Made by a program: the position numbers and the translations under genes. The notes beneath the pieces were generated by a model. That model saw nothing but the letters and a program-made list of their open reading frames with translations. It was not told where the DNA came from and did not search any database. DNA of 64,000 bases from Roseicitreum antarcticum (GTDB lineage Bacteria > Pseudomonadota > Alphaproteobacteria > Rhodobacterales > Rhodobacteraceae): NCBI RefSeq assembly GCF_014681765.1, contig NZ_CP061498.1, positions 3,175,501 through 3,239,500 on the forward strand, written 5' to 3'. The first letter of the stretch is position 1. Each line of letters begins with the position of its first letter. This document shows, one piece after another, positions 29,154-38,368 of this stretch.

Positions 29154-30044
29154 TTATGGTTCATTCACAAAAACGGTCGTCCATGTACCCATCCGGTTGC
29201 GGAACCAGGTGCGCTGCCGCTTGGCATACTGCCGCGTGGCAAGTTTCGCGGCTTCGACCGCATCAGACAACGATATCTGGTGTTGCAGATGCGCGGTTAG
29301 CTCCGGCGCACCTATGGCCCGCGCCCAAGGGGCCGATTGCTGCCAGAACGGCAGGTTTTTGCGCACTTCGTCCAGCGCGCCGCCTTGGACCATCGCCTCC
29401 AGCCGCGAATCGACTCGCGGCGACAACCAGTCCGGCGGAGCGGCCATCACATATGCGGTGCAGGCTTGCAGCGGCACGAGAGGCGGGGCCGTGTCATCTT
29501 GCCAACTGGCCAGCCCGCGCCCCGTGGTCTTCCAGACCTCCCATGCCCGCTGGATTCGGGCGGGGTTCTGCGTATCGATGCGGGCGCGGGTGTCGGGGTC
29601 CAGTGCGGCCAGCATCGCTGCGCCCCCGCCCGATGCCAGAAGGCCATCGGCATCAGCCCGCACCCCGGGTGGTGTGGGCGGAATATCGGCCAGCCCCCGG
29701 GTCAGCGCGCTGAAATAGAGCCCCGTGCCACCCACGATGACCGGATTGGAATGCCGGGCCAGCACATCTGCGACCTCGCGCAGCCAGTGCCCGACTGAAT
29801 AGGCCGTGCTGCGGTCGATATGTCCATAGAGCAGATGCGGTACCGCATCGGTATCGCGGATCGGGGGGCGCGCTGTCAGGACGTGCCAGCAGTCATAAAC
29901 CTGCAGCGCATCGGCATTCACGATCACCCGGCCCTGCGCCCGCGCCCATGCCATCGCCAGCGTGGACTTGCCCGACGCAGTCGGCCCGGCCAGCAAGACA
30001 GGGCGGGCCGGATCGGGCAGCGATTGGGCATCGGTCAGGTGCAT
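29154..30044 (-). CDS. miaA: tRNA dimethylallyltransferase
   Basis: A 296-residue enzyme adding the isopentenyl group to A37 of tRNAs reading UNN codons. P-loop GPTASGKS at residues 20-27; [10 protein letters not shown] (usually ADSxQVY), [11 protein letters not shown] and the C-terminal [14 protein letters not shown] are diagnostic. The N-terminal block has NADALQVY where many homologues have DS; still within family range. Divergent from pyrH, 146 bp apart. Confidence 0.95.
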   Translation of the reverse strand: MHLTDAQSLPDPARPVLLAGPTASGKSTLAMAWARAQGRVIVNADALQVYDCWHVLTARPPIRDTDAVPHLLYGHIDRSTAYSVGHWLREVADVLARHSNPVIVGGTGLYFSALTRGLADIPPTPPGVRADADGLLASGGGAAMLAALDPDTRARIDTQNPARIQRAWEVWKTTGRGLASWQDDTAPPLVPLQACTAYVMAAPPDWLSPRVDSRLEAMVQGGALDEVRKNLPFWQQSAPWARAIGAPELTAHLQHQISLSDAVEAAKLATRQYAKRQRTWFRNRMGTWTTVFVNEP

Positions 30045-30190
30045 GGCGATTGGGGAGCCTTTCGGGCAGTTTGCCGGTTGAACACCCCCCGCTTTTCCGA
30101 CATTTTACCGGCGATGAAAACAGCACATTCCGCCCAAGCCCGCGCGCGCGGTGTGGCGGGTCATGTCGCCATGCCCCGAAAGGCCCTCCG

Positions 30191-30919
30191 ATGCCCAATC
30201 CCGTTTTGCCTGCCACTTACCGCCGCGTGATGCTGAAGATCTCGGGCGAGGCGTTGATGGGGGATCAAGGCTATGGGCTGCACCCGCCCACTGTTGCCCG
30301 CATCGCCGCCGAGGTGAAATCGGTCCATGATCTCGGCGTCGAAATCTGCATGGTCATTGGCGGAGGCAACGTATTTCGCGGGCTGCAAGGCAGCGCGCAA
30401 GGGATGGAGCGGACGACGGCGGATTACATGGGCATGCTGGCCACGGTGATGAACGCGCTTGCGATGCAATCGGCGCTGGAGGCGCTTGATATCCATACCC
30501 GCGTGATAAGCGCCATCCGTATGGATGAAGTGGCCGAGCCCTACATCCGCCGCCGCGCCGTGCGCCACCTGGAGAAGAAGCGGGTCTGCATCTTTGCTGC
30601 CGGGACCGGCAACCCCTACTTCACCACCGATACCGCCGCGACGCTGCGTGCAAGCGAAATGGCCTGCGAAGCGATCTTCAAGGGCACCAAGGTGGATGGC
30701 GTCTATGACAAGGACCCCCAGAAGCATGACGATGCCAAACATTACGAGCGCATCACCTATGATGAGGTGTTGCAGCAACATCTGGGCGTGATGGACGCCA
30801 GCGCCATCGCGTTGGCGCGTGAAAACCATTTGCCGATCATCGTGTTCAGTCTTGACGAACCGGGTGGCTTCTGCGGCATCCTGCGCGGCGAGGGGACATA
30901 TACCCGCGTCAGCGACTGA
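30191..30919 (+). CDS. pyrH: UMP kinase
   Basis: A 242-residue enzyme making UDP from UMP; a hexameric amino-acid-kinase fold. [42 protein letters not shown] and [20 protein letters not shown] are family blocks. The ATG at 30191 is preferred over longer frames that overlap the promoter of miaA. First gene of the pyrH-frr-uppS-cdsA-dxr-rseP group. Confidence 0.96.
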   Translation: MPNPVLPATYRRVMLKISGEALMGDQGYGLHPPTVARIAAEVKSVHDLGVEICMVIGGGNVFRGLQGSAQGMERTTADYMGMLATVMNALAMQSALEALDIHTRVISAIRMDEVAEPYIRRRAVRHLEKKRVCIFAAGTGNPYFTTDTAATLRASEMACEAIFKGTKVDGVYDKDPQKHDDAKHYERITYDEVLQQHLGVMDASAIALARENHLPIIVFSLDEPGGFCGILRGEGTYTRVSD

Positions 30920-31033
30920 GGCCACGCCGGTATTGTCCGATCTGCCTTCCGGGTCTCGACTTCTTGCTAGGCGGTGGGCTATAGAACTTGCCAATGGGCG
31001 CGGCCTCGCGCGCCGGAATGAATGAGTTGCACG

Positions 31034-31597
31034 ATGTCAGAAGAAATCGAAATCGACATAGACGATCTGGAGCGCCGGATGGATGGTGCCATGGCAGCGC
31101 TGCGGACAGAATTTGCTTCTCTGCGCACGGGTCGCGCCTCGGCCTCGATGATCGAACCGGTGATGGTCGATGCCTATGGTCAGCCGACACCGATCAACCA
31201 AGTGGGTACGGTGAACGTCCCCGAGCCGCGCATGGTCACGATCAATGTGTGGGACAAGTCGTTGGTCAACAAGGTGGAAAAGGCGATCCGCGATTCCGGT
31301 CTGGGCATCAACCCGCAGATGAACGGCACGATCATCATGCTGCCGATCCCTGAACTGAACGAGGAACGCCGTCGCGAACTGACCAAGGTCGCCGCGCAAT
31401 ATGCCGAAGCTGCCCGGGTTGCGGTCCGCAACGTGCGTCGTGACGGCATGGACCAGTTGAAGAAAGCCAAGACCGCCGGAATGAGCGAAGACGAGCAAAA
31501 GCTCTGGTCGGACGAGATCCAGAACCTGACAGACAAGCATATTTCGCTGGTCGACAAGCAACTGGAAGGCAAACAAGCCGAGATCATGCAGGTCTGA
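31034..31597 (+). CDS. frr: Ribosome recycling factor
   Basis: A 187-residue factor that with EF-G splits post-termination ribosomes. [29 protein letters not shown] and the ending [11 protein letters not shown] show the long helical hairpin. Start at ATG 31034 gives normal length; an ATG 12 bases earlier (31022) is an alternative. Usual pyrH-frr order. Confidence 0.95.
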   Translation: MSEEIEIDIDDLERRMDGAMAALRTEFASLRTGRASASMIEPVMVDAYGQPTPINQVGTVNVPEPRMVTINVWDKSLVNKVEKAIRDSGLGINPQMNGTIIMLPIPELNEERRRELTKVAAQYAEAARVAVRNVRRDGMDQLKKAKTAGMSEDEQKLWSDEIQNLTDKHISLVDKQLEGKQAEIMQV

Positions 31598-31633
31598 CGC
31601 CGCAATTCCTCTAATTTTCAGGGCGTTTTTGAT

Positions 31634-32356
31634 TTGACCGGCCAAAACCCTTCCGACCCATCCCAGTTGCATGTTGCCGTCATTATGGACGGTAACGGCC
31701 GCTGGGCCACGCAACGGGGCTGGCCGCGTCTGGTCGGCCACCGCAAGGGCGCCGAGCGGGTGCGCGAACTGGTCGCGGCCTGCCCCGGCCTTGGCATCAC
31801 GCATTTGACGCTCTATGCCTTTTCGACCGAGAACTGGAAGCGTTCGACCGAAGAAGTGCTGGGTCTGATGTCGCTTTTCGGCCGCTACATCCGGCGAGAG
31901 GCGCGGCGGATGGATTCTGAGGGCGTGCGGATGCGCATCATCGGTGACCGAAGCCGGATTGACCCGAAGCTGCAGCGCCTGTTCAGTTGGATCGAGGCCG
32001 AGACCCGCCACAACACCAGCGTGCAACTGACCGTCGCCATCAACTACGGCGGGCGCAACGAGATCATGCGCGCCAGTCGGACGCTCGCGCTTGCCGTGGC
32101 GCGTGGCGAGGTACGGGCCGAGACGCTGAACGAATCTTCGATCGGGGCCTATCTGGACACGCATGACCTGCCCGACCCCGATCTGATCGTGCGCACCAGC
32201 GGCGAAAGCCGTACCTCGAATTTCCTGCTGTGGCAGGGCGCTTATGCAGAGTATGAATTCACCCCGATCCTGTGGCCCGATTTCACCCCCGACAGCATGG
32301 CCGAGATTTTGGCGCGCTTCGGGCAGCGTGACCGCCGGTTCGGCGGGCTGACATGA
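31634..32356 (+). CDS. uppS: Undecaprenyl diphosphate synthase
   Basis: A 240-residue cis-prenyltransferase making the C55 carrier for cell-wall and LPS glycans. The N-terminal VIMDGNGRWATQRGWPRLVGHRKG holds the catalytic Asp (about residue 19); LYAFSTENWKR and RTSGESRTSNFLLWQ are substrate-binding blocks. TTG start (31634), the only suitable one before VAVIMDGN, with CAGGG upstream. Overlaps cdsA by 4 bp. Confidence 0.95.
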   Translation: MTGQNPSDPSQLHVAVIMDGNGRWATQRGWPRLVGHRKGAERVRELVAACPGLGITHLTLYAFSTENWKRSTEEVLGLMSLFGRYIRREARRMDSEGVRMRIIGDRSRIDPKLQRLFSWIEAETRHNTSVQLTVAINYGGRNEIMRASRTLALAVARGEVRAETLNESSIGAYLDTHDLPDPDLIVRTSGESRTSNFLLWQGAYAEYEFTPILWPDFTPDSMAEILARFGQRDRRFGGLT

Positions 32357-33159
32357 CGGGACGCGGCGCGCGCTTTGCCGATCTGATGCCGCGCTTTCTG
32401 TCCGCTGTTGTCATGCTGGCGGTGGGCGCGGCTGCGGTATGGTTCGGCGCACCGGTCTTCGACCTGCTGGTGGCTGCATTGTCGGGGGCGATGGTCTGGG
32501 AACTTTCTCGCATGCTCGACCCCGCTGCACCCGGCGGCAAGACCGAGGCCACAGGGGTGACAGCGGCGGTGGCGGTCTATGTCTTCGCAAACTCGCTGAG
32601 CGGTTTGTGGTCGCTGGCGGCCCTTGCGGCGGCGGTGGTTCTGTTGACCTGGCGCATGCCTACGCGGCGTGGGATCTATGCCGGCTATCTGGGCATGATC
32701 TTGTTTGCGGCCTTCGGGCTGATCCTCCTGAGGTCCGGGTACGGGATACCTTGGGTGTTGTGGCTGGTGTGCCTGGTCGTTGGCTCGGACGTGGCGGGGT
32801 ATTTTGCGGGCCGGGTGATCGGCGGGCCAAAGCTGTGGCCCCGGGTCAGTCCGAAGAAGACATGGTCAGGAACCATTGCCGGGTGGCTGATGGCGCTGCC
32901 GATTGGCTGGATCTTCATGGGGTCACTGGGCATGGGGCCCGGGCTTTTGCTGGTTTCGGTGCTGATCGCCACGGCGGGGCAGGTGGGCGATGTGGCCGAA
33001 TCCGCGATCAAGCGGGTGGCGGGGGTCAAGGACAGCTCTAACTTGATTCCCGGCCATGGCGGCGTGATGGATCGTTTCGACGCGATGGTCGCGGCAGCCT
33101 TCGTGTTCCTGATCCTCGACGCGTTGGGGGTCCTGGTTCTGATTTCGGGGGCAGTGTGA
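32353..33159 (+). CDS. cdsA: Phosphatidate cytidylyltransferase
   Basis: A 268-residue inner-membrane enzyme making CDP-diacylglycerol. Multiple membrane spans precede the cytidylyltransferase signature SPKKTWSGTIAG and VKDSSNLIPGHGGVMDRFDAM near the C-terminus. Overlaps uppS and dxr by 4 bp, so a tightly coupled operon. Confidence 0.95.
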   Translation: MTGRGARFADLMPRFLSAVVMLAVGAAAVWFGAPVFDLLVAALSGAMVWELSRMLDPAAPGGKTEATGVTAAVAVYVFANSLSGLWSLAALAAAVVLLTWRMPTRRGIYAGYLGMILFAAFGLILLRSGYGIPWVLWLVCLVVGSDVAGYFAGRVIGGPKLWPRVSPKKTWSGTIAGWLMALPIGWIFMGSLGMGPGLLLVSVLIATAGQVGDVAESAIKRVAGVKDSSNLIPGHGGVMDRFDAMVAAAFVFLILDALGVLVLISGAV

Positions 33160-34325
33160 TGCGGCGGGTGTCGGTATTTGGCGCGACCGGGTCGGTCGGC
33201 GAAAACACGTTCGATCTCCTGGTCGGGCGCGATGATCTGCACACGGTCGCGCTGACTGGCGGGCGCAATGTCACGCGACTGGCCGAACAAGCGCGCGCCT
33301 TGCGCGCCGAGGTCGCGGTGACTGCCCATGATGAATGCTACAGTGACCTGAAGGCGGCGCTGGCGGGCAGCGGTGTTGCGGTGGCGGCCGGGCCCGGCGC
33401 GTTGCTGGACGCCGCCGCGATGCCCGCCGATTGGGTCATGTCGGCCATCGTTGGCGCGGCCGGGCTGGCACCGGGATTCCGCGCATTGGCGCAGGGCGCG
33501 ACACTGGCCTTGGCCAACAAGGAATCGCTGGTCACCGCAGGCCCGCTTCTGATGGCCGAGGCCGCACGGCATGGCGCCACGATCCTGCCGGTGGACAGCG
33601 AACATTCCGCGATCTTCCAGGCCTTGACGGGCGAGGATATTGCCGCGGTCGAGCGTATCATCATCACGGCCAGCGGCGGACCGTTCCGCACCTGGCCGCG
33701 CGAGAAACTGGCCGCGGCCACGCCGGTTCAGGCGGTTGCACATCCCAACTGGACCATGGGTCAGCGGATCTCCATCGACAGTGCCACGCTGTTCAACAAG
33801 GCGCTGGAGGTGATTGAGACGCGGGAATTCTTCGGTGTCAATCCCGATCAGATCGAGGTCTTGGTGCATCCTCAATCCACCATCCACGCGCTGGTGGGGT
33901 TCAACGACGGCGCGCTCATGGCGCATCTGGGCGCGCCGGACATGCGCCATGCGATTGGTTATGCGCTGCACTGGCCCGAGCGGCGCGTGCTGCCAGTGGC
34001 GCGGCTGGATCTGGCTGCGATGGGCCAACTGACCTTCGAGGCACCGGACCCCGACCGCTTTCCCGCTCTGCGCCTGGCCCGGGAGGTGATGGCGACCGGC
34101 GGGCATGCCGGCGCGGCCTTCAACGCCGCAAAAGAAGTCGCACTGGATCACTTTATTGCGGGGCGCATCGGGTTTCTGGAGATGGCGACCCTTGTCGAAC
34201 GCGTTCTGGACGTGCTTTCGCCGCAATCTGGCTTACATGCTGAGGTAGGTTCGCTTGAAGGTGTGCTTGCCATGGACGCCTTCGCGCGTCAAACAGCGGA
34301 AGACCTTGTGCGGAAGGGTCTGTAA
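33156..34325 (+). CDS. dxr: 1-deoxy-D-xylulose 5-phosphate reductoisomerase
   Basis: A 389-residue NADPH enzyme of the MEP isoprenoid pathway. NADPH motif FGATGSVGENTFDLL at the N-terminus; NKESLVTAGPLLM, PVDSEHSAIFQ and GQRISIDSATLFNKALEVIE hold metal and substrate residues. It supplies the precursor used by UppS encoded two genes upstream. Confidence 0.96.
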   Translation: MMRRVSVFGATGSVGENTFDLLVGRDDLHTVALTGGRNVTRLAEQARALRAEVAVTAHDECYSDLKAALAGSGVAVAAGPGALLDAAAMPADWVMSAIVGAAGLAPGFRALAQGATLALANKESLVTAGPLLMAEAARHGATILPVDSEHSAIFQALTGEDIAAVERIIITASGGPFRTWPREKLAAATPVQAVAHPNWTMGQRISIDSATLFNKALEVIETREFFGVNPDQIEVLVHPQSTIHALVGFNDGALMAHLGAPDMRHAIGYALHWPERRVLPVARLDLAAMGQLTFEAPDPDRFPALRLAREVMATGGHAGAAFNAAKEVALDHFIAGRIGFLEMATLVERVLDVLSPQSGLHAEVGSLEGVLAMDAFARQTAEDLVRKGL

Positions 34326-34391
34326 CCGGCAGGGCCATGCGCAGTCGGATGCAGGCAGCATTAATGAGTCGCCCCATTGTAGGAGCATCTT

Positions 34392-35729
34392 TTGGATATT
34401 GTGGGACTGATCCCGTCTTTCGGCAATGTGTTCTTTACGATTGCGATGTTCGTCATCGCGATCCTGGTGATCGTGACAGTGCATGAATTCGGCCATTACA
34501 TCGTGGGTCGCTGGTCGGGCATTCATGCCGAGGTGTTCAGCATCGGCTTTGGCCCGGTTCTGGCCGCGCGCGTGGACCGGCACGGCACGAAGTGGCAGCT
34601 GGCCGCCCTGCCTTTCGGTGGATACGTCAAGTTTCTGGGCGATGCCGACGCAGCATCGGGTAAGGATGTGGCGGCGCTGAGCGCGCTGGATGCAAAGCGC
34701 CGCCGCGCCAGTATGCATGGTGCGCCGCTCTGGGCGCGTGCGCTGACGGTGGCTGCCGGGCCGGTGTTCAACTTCATCTTCGCGGTGCTGGTCTTTGCTA
34801 CTTTCATGATGTGGCGCGGCGTGGCGGTGGATACGCCGGTCGTAGGCCAGATCACGCCTCTGCCCAACGTGGTGAACGAGCTGCAGATGGGCGATCTGAT
34901 CACGGCGGTTGATGGGCGGGAAACCTCTGACCTGGAGGCGTTTTACAACACGATTGAAGACGTTCCGCCCGCGCCGGTGGTGACCTATGATGTCATGCGC
35001 GACGGGCAGGCACTACAGGTACAGGGCCCCTATCCACAGCCGCCGCTGGCGGGGTCGATCTCGTTGCAATCGGCGGCGCGTGACGCGGGCATGCAGCCCG
35101 GCGATGTCATCGTATCGGTAGATGGCACGCCGCTGTCGGCCTTCAGCGAATTGCGCGACATGGTAGCGGCATCGGGCGGCAGCACGTTGGACCTCGAAGT
35201 CTGGCGCGATGGCACGGTACTGGACCTGGCGCTGACCCCGCGCAGCACCGACCTTCCCATGGCGGGCGGCGGTTTCGAGACACGCTGGCTGATTGGCCTG
35301 ACCTCGGGCTCGATCTTTGAACATCCGACCCGGATGCCCGGGGTCGTCGAGGCATCGCAGGCCGCCGTGTCGCAGACATGGGAGATCATGCGCACCAGCC
35401 TTGAGGGGCTGTATTACATGGTTACCGGCATGATCAGCACCTGCAATATCTCTGGTCCCATTGGCATTGCCGAAACCTCGGCGGCGATGGCCAGCGACGG
35501 GGTAGCCGATTTCATCTGGTTTCTGGCGGTGCTTTCTGTGGCTGTCGGGCTGATGAACCTGTTTCCGATCCCCGTGCTGGACGGTGGACACCTGGTGTTC
35601 CATGCGTGGGAGGCCGTGACCGGCAAGCCGCCGTCGGACGGCGCCATGCGGATCTTCATGACCGTCGGCCTGACGATACTGATCTCGGTGATGCTGTTCG
35701 CCATCACCAACGACCTGTTCTGCCCCTGA
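34392..35729 (+). CDS. rseP: Site-2 metalloprotease RseP (M50 family)
   Basis: A 445-residue inner-membrane zinc protease. HEFGH at residues 31-35 and the second metal-ligand motif NLFPIPVLDGGH near the C-terminus are present. A PDZ-like region around residues 205-290 contains SAARDAGMQPGDVIVSVDGTP. TTG start with AGGAG seven bases upstream. RseP homologues release the extracytoplasmic sigma factor by cutting its anti-sigma factor. bamA, often the next gene, is not here. Confidence 0.95.
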   Translation: MDIVGLIPSFGNVFFTIAMFVIAILVIVTVHEFGHYIVGRWSGIHAEVFSIGFGPVLAARVDRHGTKWQLAALPFGGYVKFLGDADAASGKDVAALSALDAKRRRASMHGAPLWARALTVAAGPVFNFIFAVLVFATFMMWRGVAVDTPVVGQITPLPNVVNELQMGDLITAVDGRETSDLEAFYNTIEDVPPAPVVTYDVMRDGQALQVQGPYPQPPLAGSISLQSAARDAGMQPGDVIVSVDGTPLSAFSELRDMVAASGGSTLDLEVWRDGTVLDLALTPRSTDLPMAGGGFETRWLIGLTSGSIFEHPTRMPGVVEASQAAVSQTWEIMRTSLEGLYYMVTGMISTCNISGPIGIAETSAAMASDGVADFIWFLAVLSVAVGLMNLFPIPVLDGGHLVFHAWEAVTGKPPSDGAMRIFMTVGLTILISVMLFAITNDLFCP

Positions 35730-35949
35730 GCCGATGGCAACGACGGTGCGACCCGTGCCGCCAGTGCAGGGGTCGTGGCGCATCAGGGCCAGGGCATGGT
35801 GTCGCTGGTACGTTGCCGCCCAAACAGGAGCGGCATAACCGCGACGCTTGATGTGCCCCGCAATCCGAACATTTGCCACAGCTTTGCCATATTCCCGCCC
35901 CAGATTATGCCGATTCCCACTGTAGCGAGGTTGGGAAGGAGTATCTGAT

Positions 35950-36120
35950 ATGCTGGCAATTCTGGAACGTGACACCCGTGCGCTGCGGCTGCTGGTCAAC
36001 CTGAACTGGGACCGCATCATGTTTGCGTTGATCGTGCTGACCAACTTGACCGTCGTGGCATGGGTTTTGTCGCAACTGGCGGCCGCCCAGCCAGCGCTGG
36101 AATATCCGACGTATTACTGA
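35950..36120 (+). CDS. Small membrane protein (56 aa), function unknown
   Basis: A 56-residue ORF with strong AAGGAG ribosome binding site eight bases upstream of its ATG. The N-terminus is basic with a short helix (LAILERDTRALRLL), followed by one hydrophobic segment (IMFALIVLTNLTVVAWVL, about residues 23-40) and a short Tyr-rich tail ending YPTYY. It lies 220 bp after rseP and before the AI-2E permease gene. I do not recognise a family; expression is inferred from the ribosome site and membrane profile only. Confidence 0.6.
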   Translation: MLAILERDTRALRLLVNLNWDRIMFALIVLTNLTVVAWVLSQLAAAQPALEYPTYY

Positions 36121-36500
36121 CCCCATTGCTGCGCGCCTGCGTCGACAGATTGCAGGGCGGGGCTATGATGCCGCGTGGCGCGTTTTGGGGCGGCCGGTGC
36201 AGTCGCGTGCGCTGATTGTGTCGTCATGTGAGCATTGCGTGGGGTCGTTCCTACACCGCGCAGATATGGCAAGGTGCCCGCTGGGCGTTCTTGCTTGAGT
36301 GGGCTCCCCTCCGGAACGAAAAACCTCTGGCAGCGTCGCGGGTAGGGTAGGTTCGGTTTTTGCCTGCAATCGCATCGCGCGCTGACCTGACTTGTGCCCC
36401 TTGGAGTCGGCAAAAATCCGCTCCCGCAAGCGTGCGTCATGACTTACTTTTCCGTGCAACAAGTGACAAAGTCGGCATGCGCGCCTAGGGGGAATTTTGC
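36121..36500. other. 380-bp non-coding gap with an inverted repeat
   Basis: No convincing gene. An inverted pair CGGTTTTTGCC (36354-36364) and GGCAAAAATCCG (36409-36420) with one bulge could close a 45-base loop. Another nested pairing (GCAAG/CTTGC with CCC/GGG inside) lies near 36269-36295. The region might encode a small RNA or leader; there is no direct evidence. Confidence 0.5.
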
Positions 36501-37559
36501 ATGACGATCACACAACAAACACGTTACTGGGCCGTCGCTGTTGCGGTGTTTCTGGGGCTTCTATGGGCCTTGGGTGATGTTTTGCTGCCGTTCCTTGTGG
36601 GCGCGGGGCTGGCCTACTTTCTTGATCCGGTGGCGACCCGCCTGACCCGTTATGGCATACCGCGCGTGGTGGCGGTGTCGCTCATCATGGTGCTGATGCT
36701 GGGCGTTGCGGTAGTGCTGCTGCTGCTGATCGTTCCCTCTGTCGTGGCCGAGGGGGCGCAACTTGCGCAAGCCGCCCCAGAGGTGTTTCGCCGCCTGCAA
36801 GAGGTCCTGGCTGAGCGATTCCCCGACCTGCTGGATTCCGAAAGCCAAGTGCGCCAGACCCTGGCAGGGCTGGGCGATACCATTCAGGAACGCGGGCTGG
36901 CGCTGGCCAACAGCCTTCTGCGGTCGGTCTCGGGCGTGATCGGTGCGATGGTGTTCATCGTGATTGCGCCGGTGGTCACATTCTATCTGCTGGTGGACTG
37001 GCCGCGCCTGACCGAAACGATTGACGATGCGCTACCGCGGCAACATGCGCCGGTGATCCGCGACCTGTTGCGCCGGATCGACGGGGCGCTGGCGGGATTC
37101 GTGCGCGGGCAAGTGACCGTCTGCGTGATACTGGCAGCCTATTACGCGATTGCTCTTTTGGTTGCGGGGCTTCAATTCGGCCTGGTGATCGGTGTGGTGG
37201 CCGGGCTGGTGTCGTTCATACCGTATATCGGCGCGATTGTCGGCGGGGCGCTGGCGATTGGCTTGGCGCTGTTCCAGTTCTGGGGCTCGCCAGTGCCAAT
37301 CTTGATTGTGGCGGGCATCTTCGTGGTCGGACAGGTGCTTGAGGGGAATGTGCTGGTGCCAAATCTGGTTGGCAGCTCGGTCGGACTGCACCCGGTCTGG
37401 CTGTTGTTTGCTGTATCGGCCTTCGGCTCGGCCTTTGGGTTCACCGGCATGCTGGTGGCAGTGCCGCTGGCGGCCGCGCTGGGGGTGCTGGTGCGTTTCG
37501 CGTTCGACCGCTACAAGGCAAGCGCCCTCTATTCAAACGACGGATCGCCTGCGCCATGA
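36501..37559 (+). CDS. AI-2E-family permease (UPF0118/PerM-like)
   Basis: A 352-residue inner-membrane protein with about seven spans, typical of the AI-2E transporter superfamily: LLWALGDVLLPFLVGAGLAYFLDPVATRL near the N-terminus and the later SFIPYIGAIVGGALAIG and EGNVLVPNLVGSSVGLHPVW. AGGGGGA precedes the ATG. It overlaps the hda gene by 4 bp, a pairing (perM-hda) known from other proteobacteria. Transport substrate unknown. Confidence 0.88.
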   Translation: MTITQQTRYWAVAVAVFLGLLWALGDVLLPFLVGAGLAYFLDPVATRLTRYGIPRVVAVSLIMVLMLGVAVVLLLLIVPSVVAEGAQLAQAAPEVFRRLQEVLAERFPDLLDSESQVRQTLAGLGDTIQERGLALANSLLRSVSGVIGAMVFIVIAPVVTFYLLVDWPRLTETIDDALPRQHAPVIRDLLRRIDGALAGFVRGQVTVCVILAAYYAIALLVAGLQFGLVIGVVAGLVSFIPYIGAIVGGALAIGLALFQFWGSPVPILIVAGIFVVGQVLEGNVLVPNLVGSSVGLHPVWLLFAVSAFGSAFGFTGMLVAVPLAAALGVLVRFAFDRYKASALYSNDGSPAP

Positions 37560-38287
37560 CCCATCGGCCCCACAGCCTGATGCCAGCTGCCGCCAAAGCG
37601 GCGCCGCGCACGCGACAACTGCCGTTGGAGTTGCCCAGCCGGGCGGGGTATGACATTGACGACTTTTTCGTCTCACCCGCCAATGAGCGCGCCTTTGCGC
37701 AGCTGATGGGTCCCGGCCCTTGGCCCGGGGCCAAGCTGGTACTGACCGGACCACCGGGCAGCGGCAAGACGCATCTGGCGCGGGTCTGGGCGGCGCGTGC
37801 CGGGGCCGCACGACTGACCGGGCGGGACCTGCGGAGAAGGGCCGATGTGCTGACGGACAGTGCCGCGCACCGCGCCGTGCTGGTTGACGATGCGCACCGT
37901 GTCGCCCGCCACCCCCGCGCCGAAGAGACGTTGTTTCATCTGCACAACATGGTCATGGCGGCGGGTGGCACGCTTTTGCTGACAGCACCCGCACCGCCCT
38001 CTCGATGGGGGCTGGCGCTGCCTGATCTGGCCTCGCGCATGCAGGCCTGCGCGATTGCCACGCTCAGCGCGCCGGACGACGCGCTGCTTTCGGCGGTTCT
38101 GGTCAAGCTGTTTGCCGACCGCCAGGTTGCGGTGCCGCCGAATCTGATCCCCTATCTCGTCACCCGGATGGAGCGCTCGCTGGCCGCCGCCGAGGGGGTT
38201 GTTGCGCTCTTGGACCGCGCCGCCATGGCACAGGCGCGGCCGATCACGCGCGCGCTCGCAGCGGATGTTCTGAGCCGACAGGATTAA
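37556..38287 (+). CDS. hda: DnaA-related regulatory ATPase (Hda type)
   Basis: A 243-residue AAA+ protein related to DnaA domain III. N-terminal QLPLEL (about residues 21-26) resembles the sliding-clamp binding motif that lets Hda promote DnaA-ATP hydrolysis. P-loop TGPPGSGKTHLA follows (about 62-73), then VLVDDAHR Walker B. In alphaproteobacteria the role is regulatory inactivation of DnaA, limiting re-initiation. Lies between the AI-2E permease gene and ppk, its usual place. Confidence 0.85.
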   Translation: MTHRPHSLMPAAAKAAPRTRQLPLELPSRAGYDIDDFFVSPANERAFAQLMGPGPWPGAKLVLTGPPGSGKTHLARVWAARAGAARLTGRDLRRRADVLTDSAAHRAVLVDDAHRVARHPRAEETLFHLHNMVMAAGGTLLLTAPAPPSRWGLALPDLASRMQACAIATLSAPDDALLSAVLVKLFADRQVAVPPNLIPYLVTRMERSLAAAEGVVALLDRAAMAQARPITRALAADVLSRQD

Positions 38288-38368
38288 ATCCGGAAAGTCG
38301 GCGGATCACCTTGGGTGCGGCGTCGGTTTGTCATATGTTCTTAATAGTTGAAAACCATAGATAGCCTC

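Noticed and set aside
32685-34226. 513-residue minus-strand ORF over cdsA/dxr
   Set aside because: Antisense to cdsA and dxr; composition is shadow-like.
36114-36440. 108-residue minus-strand ORF in the gap before the AI-2E permease gene
   Set aside because: No ribosome site, no signal or domain, basic composition; a neighbouring frame is equally open. Left as non-coding.
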